Assembly (NCBI GenBank): GCA_017848635.1
Contig: JAFIHK010000048.1
Span: forward strand, 1 to 49,826
Length of the DNA stretch: 49,826 bases
Direction of reading: 5' to 3'
Source: Bacteroidales bacterium
GTDB lineage: Bacteria > Bacteroidota > Bacteroidia > Bacteroidales > UBA932
Each line of letters begins with the position of its first letter. Position 1 is the stretch's first letter. The notes beneath the pieces are model-generated. The model worked only from the letters and a program-made list of their open reading frames with translations. It was not told where the DNA came from and did not search any database. A program made the translations under genes and the position numbers. Below are positions 22,988 to 31,104 of the stretch, one piece after another.

Positions 22988-23644
22988 ATGAAAAAAGCTT
23001 TTTTTACACTTTTAATCGCTCTCTTCTCCTGCTCTGTAATTACTGCTCAGACAGTGAGTGTTCCTGCAAAGGAGAGTTTCAAAGGTAATTGGTTTATATC
23101 TGCTGGTGCGGGTGCTCTTGTTTATGTTGGTGAGTCCGATGATAAAGCATCTTTTTCTGACAGAATAGCCCCAAATTATGAATTTTCTATTGGTAAGTGG
23201 GTAGATCCTCTCTTTGCATTCAGACTACAACTCTCAGGTTTTAGTGCTAAGGGAGCGACAGGTTCTGGTGCCCCTTATGTAGATCTTAATAATAGATTTG
23301 ATAACGGATATTATGCCGAAACATTCGATGTTACATACCTGCATCTTGATCTCCTCTTCAACTTTTCGGCTTGGGCCGGTTGGGCAAGAGAGAAGAGATT
23401 TGTAGAGTTTATGCCTATGGTCGGAGTCGGCTGGGCACACTCATCAAAGAGCGGAGTAGATTTTAACAATGACAATGCTGCTGTAACAGGTGGATTGCTA
23501 ACTAAATTCAGAATATCAAAATCGGTGGATTTTAATATCGAATTAAAGGGAACACTTGTAAATGAAAACTTTGACGGTGTAACTGGCCGTAGGAACGGAG
23601 AGGGAATGGCTACAGTGACTGCCGGAATCTCCGTTAAGCTCTAA
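22988..23644 (+). CDS. Outer-membrane beta-barrel protein, paralogue of the preceding barrel domain
   Basis: The ATG at 22988 gives 218 residues with signal peptide (FFTLLIALFSCSVITAQ). The mature protein is a beta-barrel whose sequence parallels the N-terminal half of the 21728 gene: GNWFISAGAGALVYVGESDD against DNWFISAGGGVNVLYGEQD, and EFSIGKWVDPLFAFRLQLSG against DLSIGKWITPTIGVRAQYAG. It lacks the coiled coil and OmpA domain and ends at the last barrel strand (GMATVTAGISVKL). It probably arose by tandem duplication with loss or absence of the anchor. Function is unknown. An alternative TTG start at 22967 is less likely. Confidence 0.8.
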   Translation: MKKAFFTLLIALFSCSVITAQTVSVPAKESFKGNWFISAGAGALVYVGESDDKASFSDRIAPNYEFSIGKWVDPLFAFRLQLSGFSAKGATGSGAPYVDLNNRFDNGYYAETFDVTYLHLDLLFNFSAWAGWAREKRFVEFMPMVGVGWAHSSKSGVDFNNDNAAVTGGLLTKFRISKSVDFNIELKGTLVNENFDGVTGRRNGEGMATVTAGISVKL

Positions 23645-23658
23645 ATCGTCTTAACTAT

Positions 23659-23707
23659 AAAAAATAGTTATGCAACTAAACAAAATAGTTGCATAACTAT
23701 TTTTTTT
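23659..23707 (+). terminator. Perfect 20-bp hairpin, possible terminator
   Basis: Bases 23659-23678 and 23686-23705 are perfectly complementary around a 7-base loop, with an A-run on the left and a T-run on the right, so the element could terminate transcription from either side. It also contains two of the operator-like dyads, so it may have a double role. Confidence 0.6.
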
Positions 23708-23710
23708 AGT

Positions 23711-23718
23711 TATATTTG
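23711..23718 (+). promoter_or_regulatory. Promoter of the blaI/blaR1-like pair
   Basis: TATATTTG is a match to the Bacteroidetes -7 box, with TTG at 23689-23691 exactly 19 bases upstream as a -33 element. The start codon is at 23741. Confidence 0.7.
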
Positions 23719-23740
23719 TACTAAATAAGATTTAAAGGTT

Positions 23741-24109
23741 ATGGAAAAACTTACTGTAAAAGAGGAGGAGATAATGAATATCTTCTGGGAAAAAGGAGAG
23801 TTGTTTGTAAGGGAACTACTTGATCATTACAATGATCCTAAGCCTCACTTTAACACTTTGTCTACTATAGTAAGAGGGCTTGAAGATAAAAATTTTCTGA
23901 ATCACCACTCTTTCGGAAGTACATACAGATACTTTCCGGTTGTTACGAAAGATGAATACACAAACTCTGCTCTTAAGAGCGTGGTGAATAAATATTTTCA
24001 CAATTCATACCTGGGGGTAGTATCCTCGCTGATAAAGGAGGAGAAGATTTCACTGGATGAGTTAAAGAGGCTGATTAATCAGGTTGAGACAGGGGGTAAC
24101 GCAAAATAG
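23741..24109 (+). CDS. BlaI/MecI/CopY-family transcriptional repressor
   Basis: A 122-residue winged-helix repressor. The start MEKLTVKEEEIMNIFWEKGE is the family signature, followed by HFNTLSTIVRGLEDKNFLNHH (recognition helix region) and a C-terminal dimerisation helix pair. In the classical system the repressor is cleaved when its partner BlaR1 senses a signal, releasing the operon. The partner gene begins 9 bases downstream and the promoter carries matching dyads, so self-repression is likely. The inducer need not be a beta-lactam: no beta-lactamase gene is adjacent. Confidence 0.92.
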   Translation: MEKLTVKEEEIMNIFWEKGELFVRELLDHYNDPKPHFNTLSTIVRGLEDKNFLNHHSFGSTYRYFPVVTKDEYTNSALKSVVNKYFHNSYLGVVSSLIKEEKISLDELKRLINQVETGGNAK

Positions 24110-24118
24110 AGTGATGTT

Positions 24119-25546
24119 ATGGGAGAGTTTACACTATATATTATAAAGGCATCTGTATATACGGCGCTCTTTTTTCTATTCTACAAACTTTTTTTAAGTA
24201 GAGAGACTCTTCATAAGTTTAACAGGGTTTTACTCCTTTCCATAGTGATTCTTTCGTTTGTGCTCCCTTTTGTAAAACTCTCGATTGAAACGAGCGTGGC
24301 CGGGGTCGGAGATCCCGGACTGATCTTTAAAGATCTGTTTTATGTGGTAGAGGATAGTGCCACCGAGGAGGCATCTCCAGTATGGGCAAGAGTGCTTGTT
24401 ACAATATACTTTGCCGGTGTGGCAGGTGCATTTATAGCTCTATGCATCTCATATATTAAAATGCTGATTATTATCCGCAGGAGTGGGAGCGTATCAGAAG
24501 AAAACGGAATAAAGCTGAGGATTTCCGACAGCAACATATCTCCCTTCTCATGGATGAATACCTATGTTATTAGTCGTTCCGACTATGAAAATGAGGGAGA
24601 GATTGTCGCTATACACGAGAGGGCTCACATACTCAAGAGGCACTCTGTGGATATCATGATAAGCCAGATTGCACTTCTATTCCAGTGGTTCAATCCTGCA
24701 ATATATCTATTGAAACAGGAGTTACAATCTATTCACGAGTATCAGGCCGATGAGGCCGTTATAAACTATGGCATCGATGCAAAAAAATATCAATTATTAT
24801 TAATCAGAAAAGCCGTGGGTCAGAGGCTGTTTGCTATGGCTAACAGTTTTAACCACGGTGAGTTAAAAAAGAGAATTACAATGATGGTAAGAGAAAAATC
24901 AAAAAAAGGAAGCGCTCTTAAAGCCCTTCTCCTGGCTCCTGCAGCTGCAATTGCCTTAATAGCTTTTGCATCGGAAAAAGTATCTGCAAAAACTGAGATT
25001 ATCTCAAAAGCAGATATCGTTACCCTTGCTGGCAATAATACTCCGGTACTCTCCGACACGATCAAGGTCAAAACATCGGGACAGAAGAAGGAGATTAAGA
25101 TTATTAAAAGAACCGGTGCTAAGGATATATTTCTAGTAAACGGTAAAGAGGTTCCGGCAGATTCAATGCAAAACATCACTATTCATGTTGATTCAACATC
25201 CGGAGTTACAAAATATATGAAGATCAGGATTGTGACAAAGGACTCTGCCAGCACTAACTTTAATACTAACACTGTAGTGGTTAAGGGTGAGAGAGTGAAT
25301 GGTCAGTTTATTGTTAAGGATAGTGCTTCAAAGCACGATGTAGGTAGCAAGAAGGTTGTCTTAAGAACCGGTACGGGGGGTGATGTACTGGTAATCGTAG
25401 ATGGTAAGGAGTATCCCGGTTATGATAAATTAGATCCGAATAAAATAGAGAGCGTAACTGTTCTCAAAGACGAAGCTGCCACTAAGCTATACGGCGAAAA
25501 GGGCAAAAACGGAGTCATAATTATTGTAACAAAAACAGCAAAATAG
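24119..25546 (+). CDS. BlaR1-like M56 membrane metallopeptidase with TonB-plug-like C-terminus
   Basis: A 475-residue sensor peptidase. Four hydrophobic segments fall in the first 130 residues and one near residue 275. The gluzincin motif HERAH is at residues 166-170, with a downstream [10 protein letters not shown] supplying the third ligand. After the last membrane helix the outer part has no penicillin-binding domain; it ends with [18 protein letters not shown] and NGVIIIVTK, closely resembling the plug domain of TonB-dependent receptors such as the SusC protein in this same window. The gene follows the BlaI-like repressor by 9 bases. A repressor-cleaving role is known for the family; the sensed ligand is unknown. 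Confidence 0.88.
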   Translation: MGEFTLYIIKASVYTALFFLFYKLFLSRETLHKFNRVLLLSIVILSFVLPFVKLSIETSVAGVGDPGLIFKDLFYVVEDSATEEASPVWARVLVTIYFAGVAGAFIALCISYIKMLIIIRRSGSVSEENGIKLRISDSNISPFSWMNTYVISRSDYENEGEIVAIHERAHILKRHSVDIMISQIALLFQWFNPAIYLLKQELQSIHEYQADEAVINYGIDAKKYQLLLIRKAVGQRLFAMANSFNHGELKKRITMMVREKSKKGSALKALLLAPAAAIALIAFASEKVSAKTEIISKADIVTLAGNNTPVLSDTIKVKTSGQKKEIKIIKRTGAKDIFLVNGKEVPADSMQNITIHVDSTSGVTKYMKIRIVTKDSASTNFNTNTVVVKGERVNGQFIVKDSASKHDVGSKKVVLRTGTGGDVLVIVDGKEYPGYDKLDPNKIESVTVLKDEAATKLYGEKGKNGVIIIVTKTAK

Positions 25547-25569
25547 GCTCATTCAAGGGAAATTTTGTG

Positions 25570-25577
25570 TACCTTTG
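25570..25577 (+). promoter_or_regulatory. Bacteroidetes-type -7 box for glyA, inside a hairpin arm
   Basis: TACCTTTG matches TAnnTTTG and ends 31 bases before the glyA ATG at 25609. It coincides with the left arm of the terminator-like hairpin at 25571-25596. A -33 element is not obvious. Confidence 0.45.
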
Positions 25578-25604
25578 GAATCCTTTTTCCAAAGGTATTT
25601 TTTT
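25571..25604 (+). terminator. Intrinsic terminator between the M56 gene and glyA
   Basis: ACCTTTGGAA and TTCCAAAGGT form a perfect 10-bp stem around a 6-base loop, then ATTTTTTT. It lies 24 bases after the M56 stop, and its left arm holds the -7 box of glyA. Confidence 0.8.
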
Positions 25605-25608
25605 AAAT

Positions 25609-26889
25609 ATGAAACAAGATATTCAAATTGCAGAATTAATCAAGTCGGAGGAGAACAGGCAGCTTCACGGCATAGAGCTTATTGCCTCCGAAAACTTTGT
25701 TACACCTCAGGTGCTGGCAGCACTTGGCAGTGTGTTAACAAACAAATATGCCGAAGGCTATCCGGGTGCAAGATACTATGGCGGATGTGAAGTTGTAGAC
25801 CAGGTCGAGCAATTAGCTATTGACAGGTTATGCAAGCTTTTTGGAGCTGAATATGCTAATGTTCAACCTCACTCAGGTGCTCAGGCAAATATGGCTGTTT
25901 TTGTTGCCTGCCTTAAACCTGGAGATACATTTATGGGGCTTGACCTTGCCCACGGAGGACACCTTACTCACGGCTCCCCTGTGAATATTTCCGGGATGTG
26001 GTATAAAGCTGTAAGCTATGGACTCAATGAAGAGACCGGGCTTGTGGATTACGACGATATGGAGCGTAAAGCAAAGGAGTTTAAACCAAAGCTAATTATC
26101 GGAGGAGCATCTGCTTACTCGAGAGAGTGGGATTATGAGAGAATGAGAAAGATTGCAGATAGTATAGGTGCTCTCTTTATGGTTGACATGGCTCACCCTG
26201 CAGGTCTTATAGCAGCAGGTTTGCTTAAGAATCCGGTAAAGTATGCTCACATTGTTACCTCTACAACTCACAAAACACTTAGAGGTCCTAGAGGTGGAGT
26301 TATACTGTTGGGCCAGGATTTCGATAATCCTTTCGGAATAACTACTCCAAAAGGTGAGATAAAAAAGATGTCTGCAGTTATAAATTCTGCGGTTTTCCCT
26401 GGTATTCAGGGCGGTCCGCTTGAACACTGTATTGCTGCAAAAGCTGTATCGTTCTACGAAGCACTTCAGCCGGAATTTGTCAACTATCAGACTCAGGTTC
26501 GCAATAATGCACAGGCAATGTCAGTTGCATTCCTGGCAAAAGGATATAAAGTAGTTTCAGGAGGTACCGATAACCACCTTATGCTTATTGATTTGAGAAG
26601 TAAATTCCCTGAGATTTCAGGCAAGATGGCTGAGAACGCACTGGTAAGGGCAGATATTACCGTTAATAAGAATATGGTACCTTTCGACAGCAGATCGCCT
26701 TTCCAAACTTCCGGAATCCGCGTGGGTACACCGGCGGTTACCTCAAGAGGTCTCGTTGAGAAAGATATGCCGTTTATTGTAGAGCTTATAGATAAAGTTC
26801 TTTCAAATATATCGGACGAAAAGGTGATTGCAGAGGTGAGAGAACAGGCACGCAAAAAGATGCACGGTTTACCGCTTAATATCTGGTAG
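25609..26889 (+). CDS. glyA: Serine hydroxymethyltransferase
   Basis: GlyA interconverts serine and glycine while charging tetrahydrofolate with a one-carbon unit, using pyridoxal phosphate. I use the ATG at 25609 (426 residues, the usual size); a longer frame upstream has no family sequence and crosses the hairpin. Motifs are [50 protein letters not shown] and the PLP-lysine site [14 protein letters not shown] with Lys222. Its last 21 bases overlap the end of the convergent ostA-like gene. Confidence 0.97.
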   Translation: MKQDIQIAELIKSEENRQLHGIELIASENFVTPQVLAALGSVLTNKYAEGYPGARYYGGCEVVDQVEQLAIDRLCKLFGAEYANVQPHSGAQANMAVFVACLKPGDTFMGLDLAHGGHLTHGSPVNISGMWYKAVSYGLNEETGLVDYDDMERKAKEFKPKLIIGGASAYSREWDYERMRKIADSIGALFMVDMAHPAGLIAAGLLKNPVKYAHIVTSTTHKTLRGPRGGVILLGQDFDNPFGITTPKGEIKKMSAVINSAVFPGIQGGPLEHCIAAKAVSFYEALQPEFVNYQTQVRNNAQAMSVAFLAKGYKVVSGGTDNHLMLIDLRSKFPEISGKMAENALVRADITVNKNMVPFDSRSPFQTSGIRVGTPAVTSRGLVEKDMPFIVELIDKVLSNISDEKVIAEVREQARKKMHGLPLNIW

Positions 26890-28803
26890 ATACCTTGTTT
26901 TAAACTGGAAGAATCTATTTGTGTGATTAAAATATGGAAGGGGAATCTCGGAAACGGATTCCCTTTCCGATTTATTTACACTTCTGTCGCAAACTTCAAA
27001 CCTGTTAGCCGGACGATCACTCTCATTCCAGTTGAATCCCTTTAGCTTCATTTTGGCTGCGCTCAGAGTTACAATAGGAAATGCATCGCTCTCAATCTCC
27101 TGTATATACTTAACTCTCTGAATTTTGTTTTCGGATATAAGAGCCTTCATAGCCCTGCACTCCTTCTGGTTCATAGTTGTAATCACACTGTCCTCAGAGA
27201 AAAAGAATACAACAGAGACCCCGCCAAGTGCATCAAACCGGGAAATTTCATTATTTGTAAAGTAACCAATAATATCTGCCCCCTTTATTTGATTATAGTG
27301 TACAGAATCCTGTTTTGCAATTGTATAGGCTCTCGACATGAGTTCCACCTTATAGACGGCTCTGTTTTTGATCAAGAGCTGAATGCTGTCGGAGGTGAAC
27401 TGATTATTCTCGTTCCACAACCTCGGATCTCCGTATAGTCTTGCCAGAGAGTCAAGAGAGGTGAACACAAGCGAGTCGCAAACCCCCTGAAGATTGCTTC
27501 GGTGTATCTTCACTTTATGATATGCGTGCAGATATCTAATAGTGGTTGTGTCGGCAAAATGCGGCGTTTTAACTACAGCGGAGGAGTCCGGTTTACTGTG
27601 AGCGGAAGAGTCGATATTGCGGGCAGATAATGTATCTGAAGGAGGAGCGGCTACTGCCACCTGTTTTGCACTGCTATCTTTAGGTTGCGGTTTTGGCCCC
27701 GCCGGAGCAGCTCCCTTTTTTACAGGAGCCTGTTTCTCAAGAGTCTTAAGAAGCGATTCAAATGCATCCTTGTTTGCAAGCGTAGCTCGAAATTCGGCAT
27801 TTGATCTCTCCACCGAATCGGTCTGAGAATATAGTTTAGAATCGTACTTGAGAGTATCTGCATTTATAAATAGGGTATCCGCTACACCCTTGTCAAAAGA
27901 GTAGTATGCGGCAGATGCATTTTTTGTAAGCAGTGCACTTTGAGGGTTATCAAGATATCTGCCGTAATCGCCGAAAAAGATAGCAGATTGAGCCGTATCA
28001 ATAATCTGAACACTTCTGAAAAGTTCTGCGTTGGAAATTCTCTTCTGGAAGATCAGGCTATCCGCCCAGATCTCCTGGTCGGGGGTATTCATATAGACAC
28101 CTCCTGAGAATCGATATAACTCTTTTTTTCTGTCGTAAAGGCCTTTTGAAAACCTCATGAAATCAGATCCACGCCAGCCTAAACTCTTCCCCAGAAAATG
28201 GATATTTTCGGTTTCGGGGAAATATAACACAGAGTCGGATTTCATAGAGAGAGAGTCATTTTTGATCTCTACACTGCCGGCGAATTTATACATTCTCTTC
28301 TTCGCATCATATACTCCCGTAATGCTCTCAATTGCATTCGAATCTTTGGTGAGAATTGCTCCGCCATAATTGAATATTGCAACAGAATCCTTTGTGTGGT
28401 AATCCATTATCATTGTCCTGAGACGATTGTTGTCCTTGTCGGTCAACTCCACCAGGTGCCCTCTGAATTCAGCGAGATTGGCATCGGCAACATAGTGGAT
28501 CAGGTCGCTTGTAAGACGGGTATTCTTCTGAATTATCTGCACATTACCCTTAGCATCAAGTATGTTTGTGACAACATCCCAGATTGCCGAGTCGCAGATG
28601 ATAAATGTATTGTTGTGAACAAACTGAGCATTGCCGCTAACTTTACGGTATGTTCTGCCATCGGGTAGCTGAACGATCTCCGCAGAGTTGGCGCTTATCA
28701 ATCTTAATAGCCTGGACTCATCCTTCTGAGCCTTTTGTTGCTCACGGGCAGATATTCCGGCAGAAAGAACAAGCAATGAGATCAGATATAGGACCCGCTT
28801 CAT
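26869..28803 (-). CDS. OstA/LptA-like periplasmic or outer-membrane LPS-transport protein
   Basis: A 644-residue protein with a signal peptide ([16 protein letters not shown]) and OstA-type repeated beta strands: [48 protein letters not shown]. It is far longer than LptA (about 180 residues) and holds a Pro/Ala/Ser/Lys-rich low-complexity stretch near residues 360-415 that should be a flexible linker between two OstA-like regions. The gene is the last of a PPIase-SurA-OstA operon, overlapping SurA by 4 bases as ATGA, so a role in delivery of LPS or barrel proteins is well founded by context. Exact partner proteins are unknown. Confidence 0.85.
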   Translation of the reverse strand: MKRVLYLISLLVLSAGISAREQQKAQKDESRLLRLISANSAEIVQLPDGRTYRKVSGNAQFVHNNTFIICDSAIWDVVTNILDAKGNVQIIQKNTRLTSDLIHYVADANLAEFRGHLVELTDKDNNRLRTMIMDYHTKDSVAIFNYGGAILTKDSNAIESITGVYDAKKRMYKFAGSVEIKNDSLSMKSDSVLYFPETENIHFLGKSLGWRGSDFMRFSKGLYDRKKELYRFSGGVYMNTPDQEIWADSLIFQKRISNAELFRSVQIIDTAQSAIFFGDYGRYLDNPQSALLTKNASAAYYSFDKGVADTLFINADTLKYDSKLYSQTDSVERSNAEFRATLANKDAFESLLKTLEKQAPVKKGAAPAGPKPQPKDSSAKQVAVAAPPSDTLSARNIDSSAHSKPDSSAVVKTPHFADTTTIRYLHAYHKVKIHRSNLQGVCDSLVFTSLDSLARLYGDPRLWNENNQFTSDSIQLLIKNRAVYKVELMSRAYTIAKQDSVHYNQIKGADIIGYFTNNEISRFDALGGVSVVFFFSEDSVITTMNQKECRAMKALISENKIQRVKYIQEIESDAFPIVTLSAAKMKLKGFNWNESDRPANRFEVCDRSVNKSERESVSEIPLPYFNHTNRFFQFKTRYLPDIKR

Positions 28804-30170
28804 TTCTTAATCCAACCCTCCCTTGTAAACGGACAGTTCTGGAATGCAGCATCAATTTTAATATAGGTTGTAGCCTGATTCTGCTTAATAAACTTGTCTA
28901 TCGCATCATTTGCAGCCTTATTCTTGGCAAGATTCAACATTATATTGAAATCATCCTTGATATTTACTGTATGAGATGGAATAACCTTTTCCAGCTTAAT
29001 TATCTTATAGATTGTATTTCCGGTATTACCCTCATAGTCAAGAGATTCAAAAGGTTCGGATATTTCACCAACTTTCATATCCTTAATAGCAAGGTAGTCA
29101 TTGGGTTTTAGCTGATCCTTATCGAAAAGAACTGATCCTGTGTTCTCGTCGGCCATTGTTCCACCGTTAAGGAACGACTTAGGATCCTGAGAGTACATTC
29201 TGGCAGCGTTGTCAAATTTAATTGAGTCTGCAAGGATGAGTGTCTTGATAGAGTCAAGTTTTGCAAAGGCTTTGCTCCTGTCTTCCCCTGTATATATAGG
29301 CTTCAGGAGTATGTGGCGTGCATTGAACATATCTCCGTCCCTTGCAATTAGCTGGATAATGTGAAAACCGTCCGGGGTCTCAACAATCTGAGAAACCTGG
29401 CCTGGTTTGAGAGTAATTGCGGCATCGGAGAAGGCGGGCCAGAAGAGCTGTTTTGCAGTCATCCCCAACTCACCACCGCGGGCAGCCGATTTAGGGTCCT
29501 GAGAGTAGATAGTTGCAAGGGCCGAGAACTTCTCTCCCTTGATAATTCTCTCGCGTATCTCCAGAAGTTTCTCCTTAATAGCCATTACAGCTTCGGTTTT
29601 ACTTGGATAGAGAACGATCTGACGTATCTGATATTGAGTAGGAATAATAGGAAGACTATCCTTTGATGTGTTTTTATAGAACCTCTGTACATCCGAAGGT
29701 GTTAGTTCCGGAGATTTTTCTACGATTTTGGATTGCATCTGCTGTACAAGAGACTGGTCTGAGAATGTTTCACGCCACTCCTCCTTTATTTTGTACATCG
29801 GTTTTCGGAAATACTCCTCCATCTGCTTCTCTCCGCCCAACTGCGACATAATCTGTTGAATCCTGTTATTCAGCTCCTGTTCAACTGTTTCGTAATTAAC
29901 CTTTAAACTGTCGAGTCTCGCCTGATTGAGAAAGAGCTTTTGAACGAGCATATTCTCAAGAACTTCGCAACGTATATATTTGTCGGTTGTTACACCCTGT
30001 ACCATCATCATCTGAACCTCATTCTCCAGGGCAGAGAGCTGAATCATATCACCTCCTATGAGAGCTACTGTTTTATCTATAACACCCGAAGGAATCTTTT
30101 GTCCGAATGCGGGCAGATTGATGCTCATTGCTGCTAATGCGATAAACAGTGGGTATAACCTTTTTTTCAT
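28800..30170 (-). CDS. surA: SurA-type periplasmic peptidyl-prolyl isomerase with two parvulin domains
   Basis: A 456-residue protein with signal peptide (LYPLFIALAAMSINLPAFGQ), an N-terminal SurA chaperone region (LIGGDMIQLSALENEV, then ENMLVQKLFLNQARLDSL) and two parvulin repeats (about 175-270 and 275-385). The first repeat contains FSALATIYSQDPKSAARGGE and PDGFHIIQLI; the second ARHILLKPIYTG and ARMYSQDPKSFLNGGTM. SurA ferries unfolded beta-barrel proteins to the BAM complex. It overlaps its neighbours on both sides by 4 bases (ATGA), giving a tightly coupled operon. Confidence 0.93.
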   Translation of the reverse strand: MKKRLYPLFIALAAMSINLPAFGQKIPSGVIDKTVALIGGDMIQLSALENEVQMMMVQGVTTDKYIRCEVLENMLVQKLFLNQARLDSLKVNYETVEQELNNRIQQIMSQLGGEKQMEEYFRKPMYKIKEEWRETFSDQSLVQQMQSKIVEKSPELTPSDVQRFYKNTSKDSLPIIPTQYQIRQIVLYPSKTEAVMAIKEKLLEIRERIIKGEKFSALATIYSQDPKSAARGGELGMTAKQLFWPAFSDAAITLKPGQVSQIVETPDGFHIIQLIARDGDMFNARHILLKPIYTGEDRSKAFAKLDSIKTLILADSIKFDNAARMYSQDPKSFLNGGTMADENTGSVLFDKDQLKPNDYLAIKDMKVGEISEPFESLDYEGNTGNTIYKIIKLEKVIPSHTVNIKDDFNIMLNLAKNKAANDAIDKFIKQNQATTYIKIDAAFQNCPFTREGWIKK

Positions 30171-31036
30171 TTACCAGAAAATTTGAAATTTGTTTTTAAA
30201 TCTTTGTTCTCTATTGCCTCTTTTACTAAATCCTGTTCAAGTTGAGTAAGCAGGGCCTGTTTCCTTTTTGAAAGAATAATCTCCTTAATCTTGGGTTTAT
30301 GGTACTCAAATGGTGCAGGTGCGTCAGGGGCAATCTTTTGAGCGAAGTAAACGTAGTAGTTAAAGAGGCTGTCGCTTGTCTCAATGCAAGATTTGGACCA
30401 AGCTGCTCTTTCGCAGGATTCGACATCTATAGGGAGTTCTCTCGCAACATTTGAAATATCTGTCCATTCGTTGTTGAAATTGTTGTAACGATCGGCAGAA
30501 TTGTAACTTACGCGCTGAAGCTCTTCAATATCCTCAGTATATGGGGAGTCGTAAAGTTTTTTGATAAGCTGGTTGTTAGGGGAGTTTTTAGATATCTTAA
30601 TAACCCTGGCCTTTACTACCGATGAATTTCTTGAAAAGTTAGAAATATTGTTCTGGTAGTATTTAAGGCACTCATCATCGGTAATGTTGGTGTCGAGTCT
30701 CTCCTCCACATATTTCTGTTCAAACCTGAAAACGAGCAGAGAGTTTCTATACTCCTCGATCTCTTGTCTCACATCCTTCTCATCGGCAGACAGCTCCTTT
30801 TCGGCCTTTTTGGCCAGAAGATTTTTAACCGCCCAGGATGTTACATATTGTTTAAGCATCGAAATGCTGTCGGACTCGTTGGTTCCCGGAGGGATAAGGG
30901 CTTTTATGTCGGATTGGTACAGTGCCTTTCCGTTAAGCTGTGCAACCTTTTCATCGTCCTTAATAAAATTGAGATACTTACACGATGAGAGCATCAGCGC
31001 AGTAATAATCAAAGTTGCAGTTAAACCTCTTTTCAT
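30167..31036 (-). CDS. Peptidyl-prolyl isomerase-like lipoprotein (SurA N-domain homologue)
   Basis: The ATG at 31034-31036 gives 289 residues with a lipobox (LMLSSC, Cys19), placing the protein on the periplasmic or outer-membrane side. The mature region has the helical, charged pattern of SurA-type chaperone domains (VAQLNGKALYQSDIKALIP, KNLLAKKAEKELSADEKDV, YYQNNISNFSRNSSVVKARV), but no clear full parvulin active site is visible. It is the first gene of the OM-biogenesis operon, overlapping surA by 4 bases, and has its own promoter box. A chaperone for outer-membrane proteins is likely. An earlier in-frame ATG at 31072 is disfavoured because it precedes the promoter box. Confidence 0.78.
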   Translation of the reverse strand: MKRGLTATLIITALMLSSCKYLNFIKDDEKVAQLNGKALYQSDIKALIPPGTNESDSISMLKQYVTSWAVKNLLAKKAEKELSADEKDVRQEIEEYRNSLLVFRFEQKYVEERLDTNITDDECLKYYQNNISNFSRNSSVVKARVIKISKNSPNNQLIKKLYDSPYTEDIEELQRVSYNSADRYNNFNNEWTDISNVARELPIDVESCERAAWSKSCIETSDSLFNYYVYFAQKIAPDAPAPFEYHKPKIKEIILSKRKQALLTQLEQDLVKEAIENKDLKTNFKFSGK

Positions 31037-31060
31037 ACTAAAATGGTTTGCATTAATTGA

Positions 31061-31068
31061 CAAAGGTA
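31061..31068 (-). promoter_or_regulatory. Bacteroidetes-type -7 box for the PPIase-SurA-OstA operon
   Basis: The minus strand reads TACCTTTG, matching TAnnTTTG, about 25 bases before the start at 31036. It helps to choose the downstream ATG over the one at 31072. No -33 TTTG is obvious. Confidence 0.55.
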
Positions 31069-31104
31069 GCATTTTTTGTTAATTTAGCTGGTAAATACTT
31101 AGCT

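Larger units (their letters stand above)
23651..23724. promoter_or_regulatory. Array of TAGTT/AACTA dyads overlapping the blaI-like promoter
   Basis: Three successive dyads are TAGTTATGCAACTA (23665-23678), TAGTTGCATAACTA (23686-23699) and TTAGT...ACTAA spanning 23706-23724; an extra TAACTAT/ATAGTTA pair lies at 23652-23670. The second dyad contains the -33 TTG (23689-23691) and the third contains the -7 box (23711-23718), so a bound dimer would block the promoter. BlaI/MecI-family repressors usually bind such dyads at their own promoter. Repressor identity is inferred from gene order. Confidence 0.6.

Noticed and set aside
23626-23653. A second ECF-type promoter (CGTCTTA at 23647-23653) ahead of the repressor gene.
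   Set aside because: No GTAAC-like -35 is present at the right distance, so the match is probably chance.
23741-25546. A beta-lactam resistance system for the BlaI/M56 pair.
   Set aside because: No beta-lactamase or PBP2a gene is adjacent, and the sensor lacks a penicillin-binding domain.
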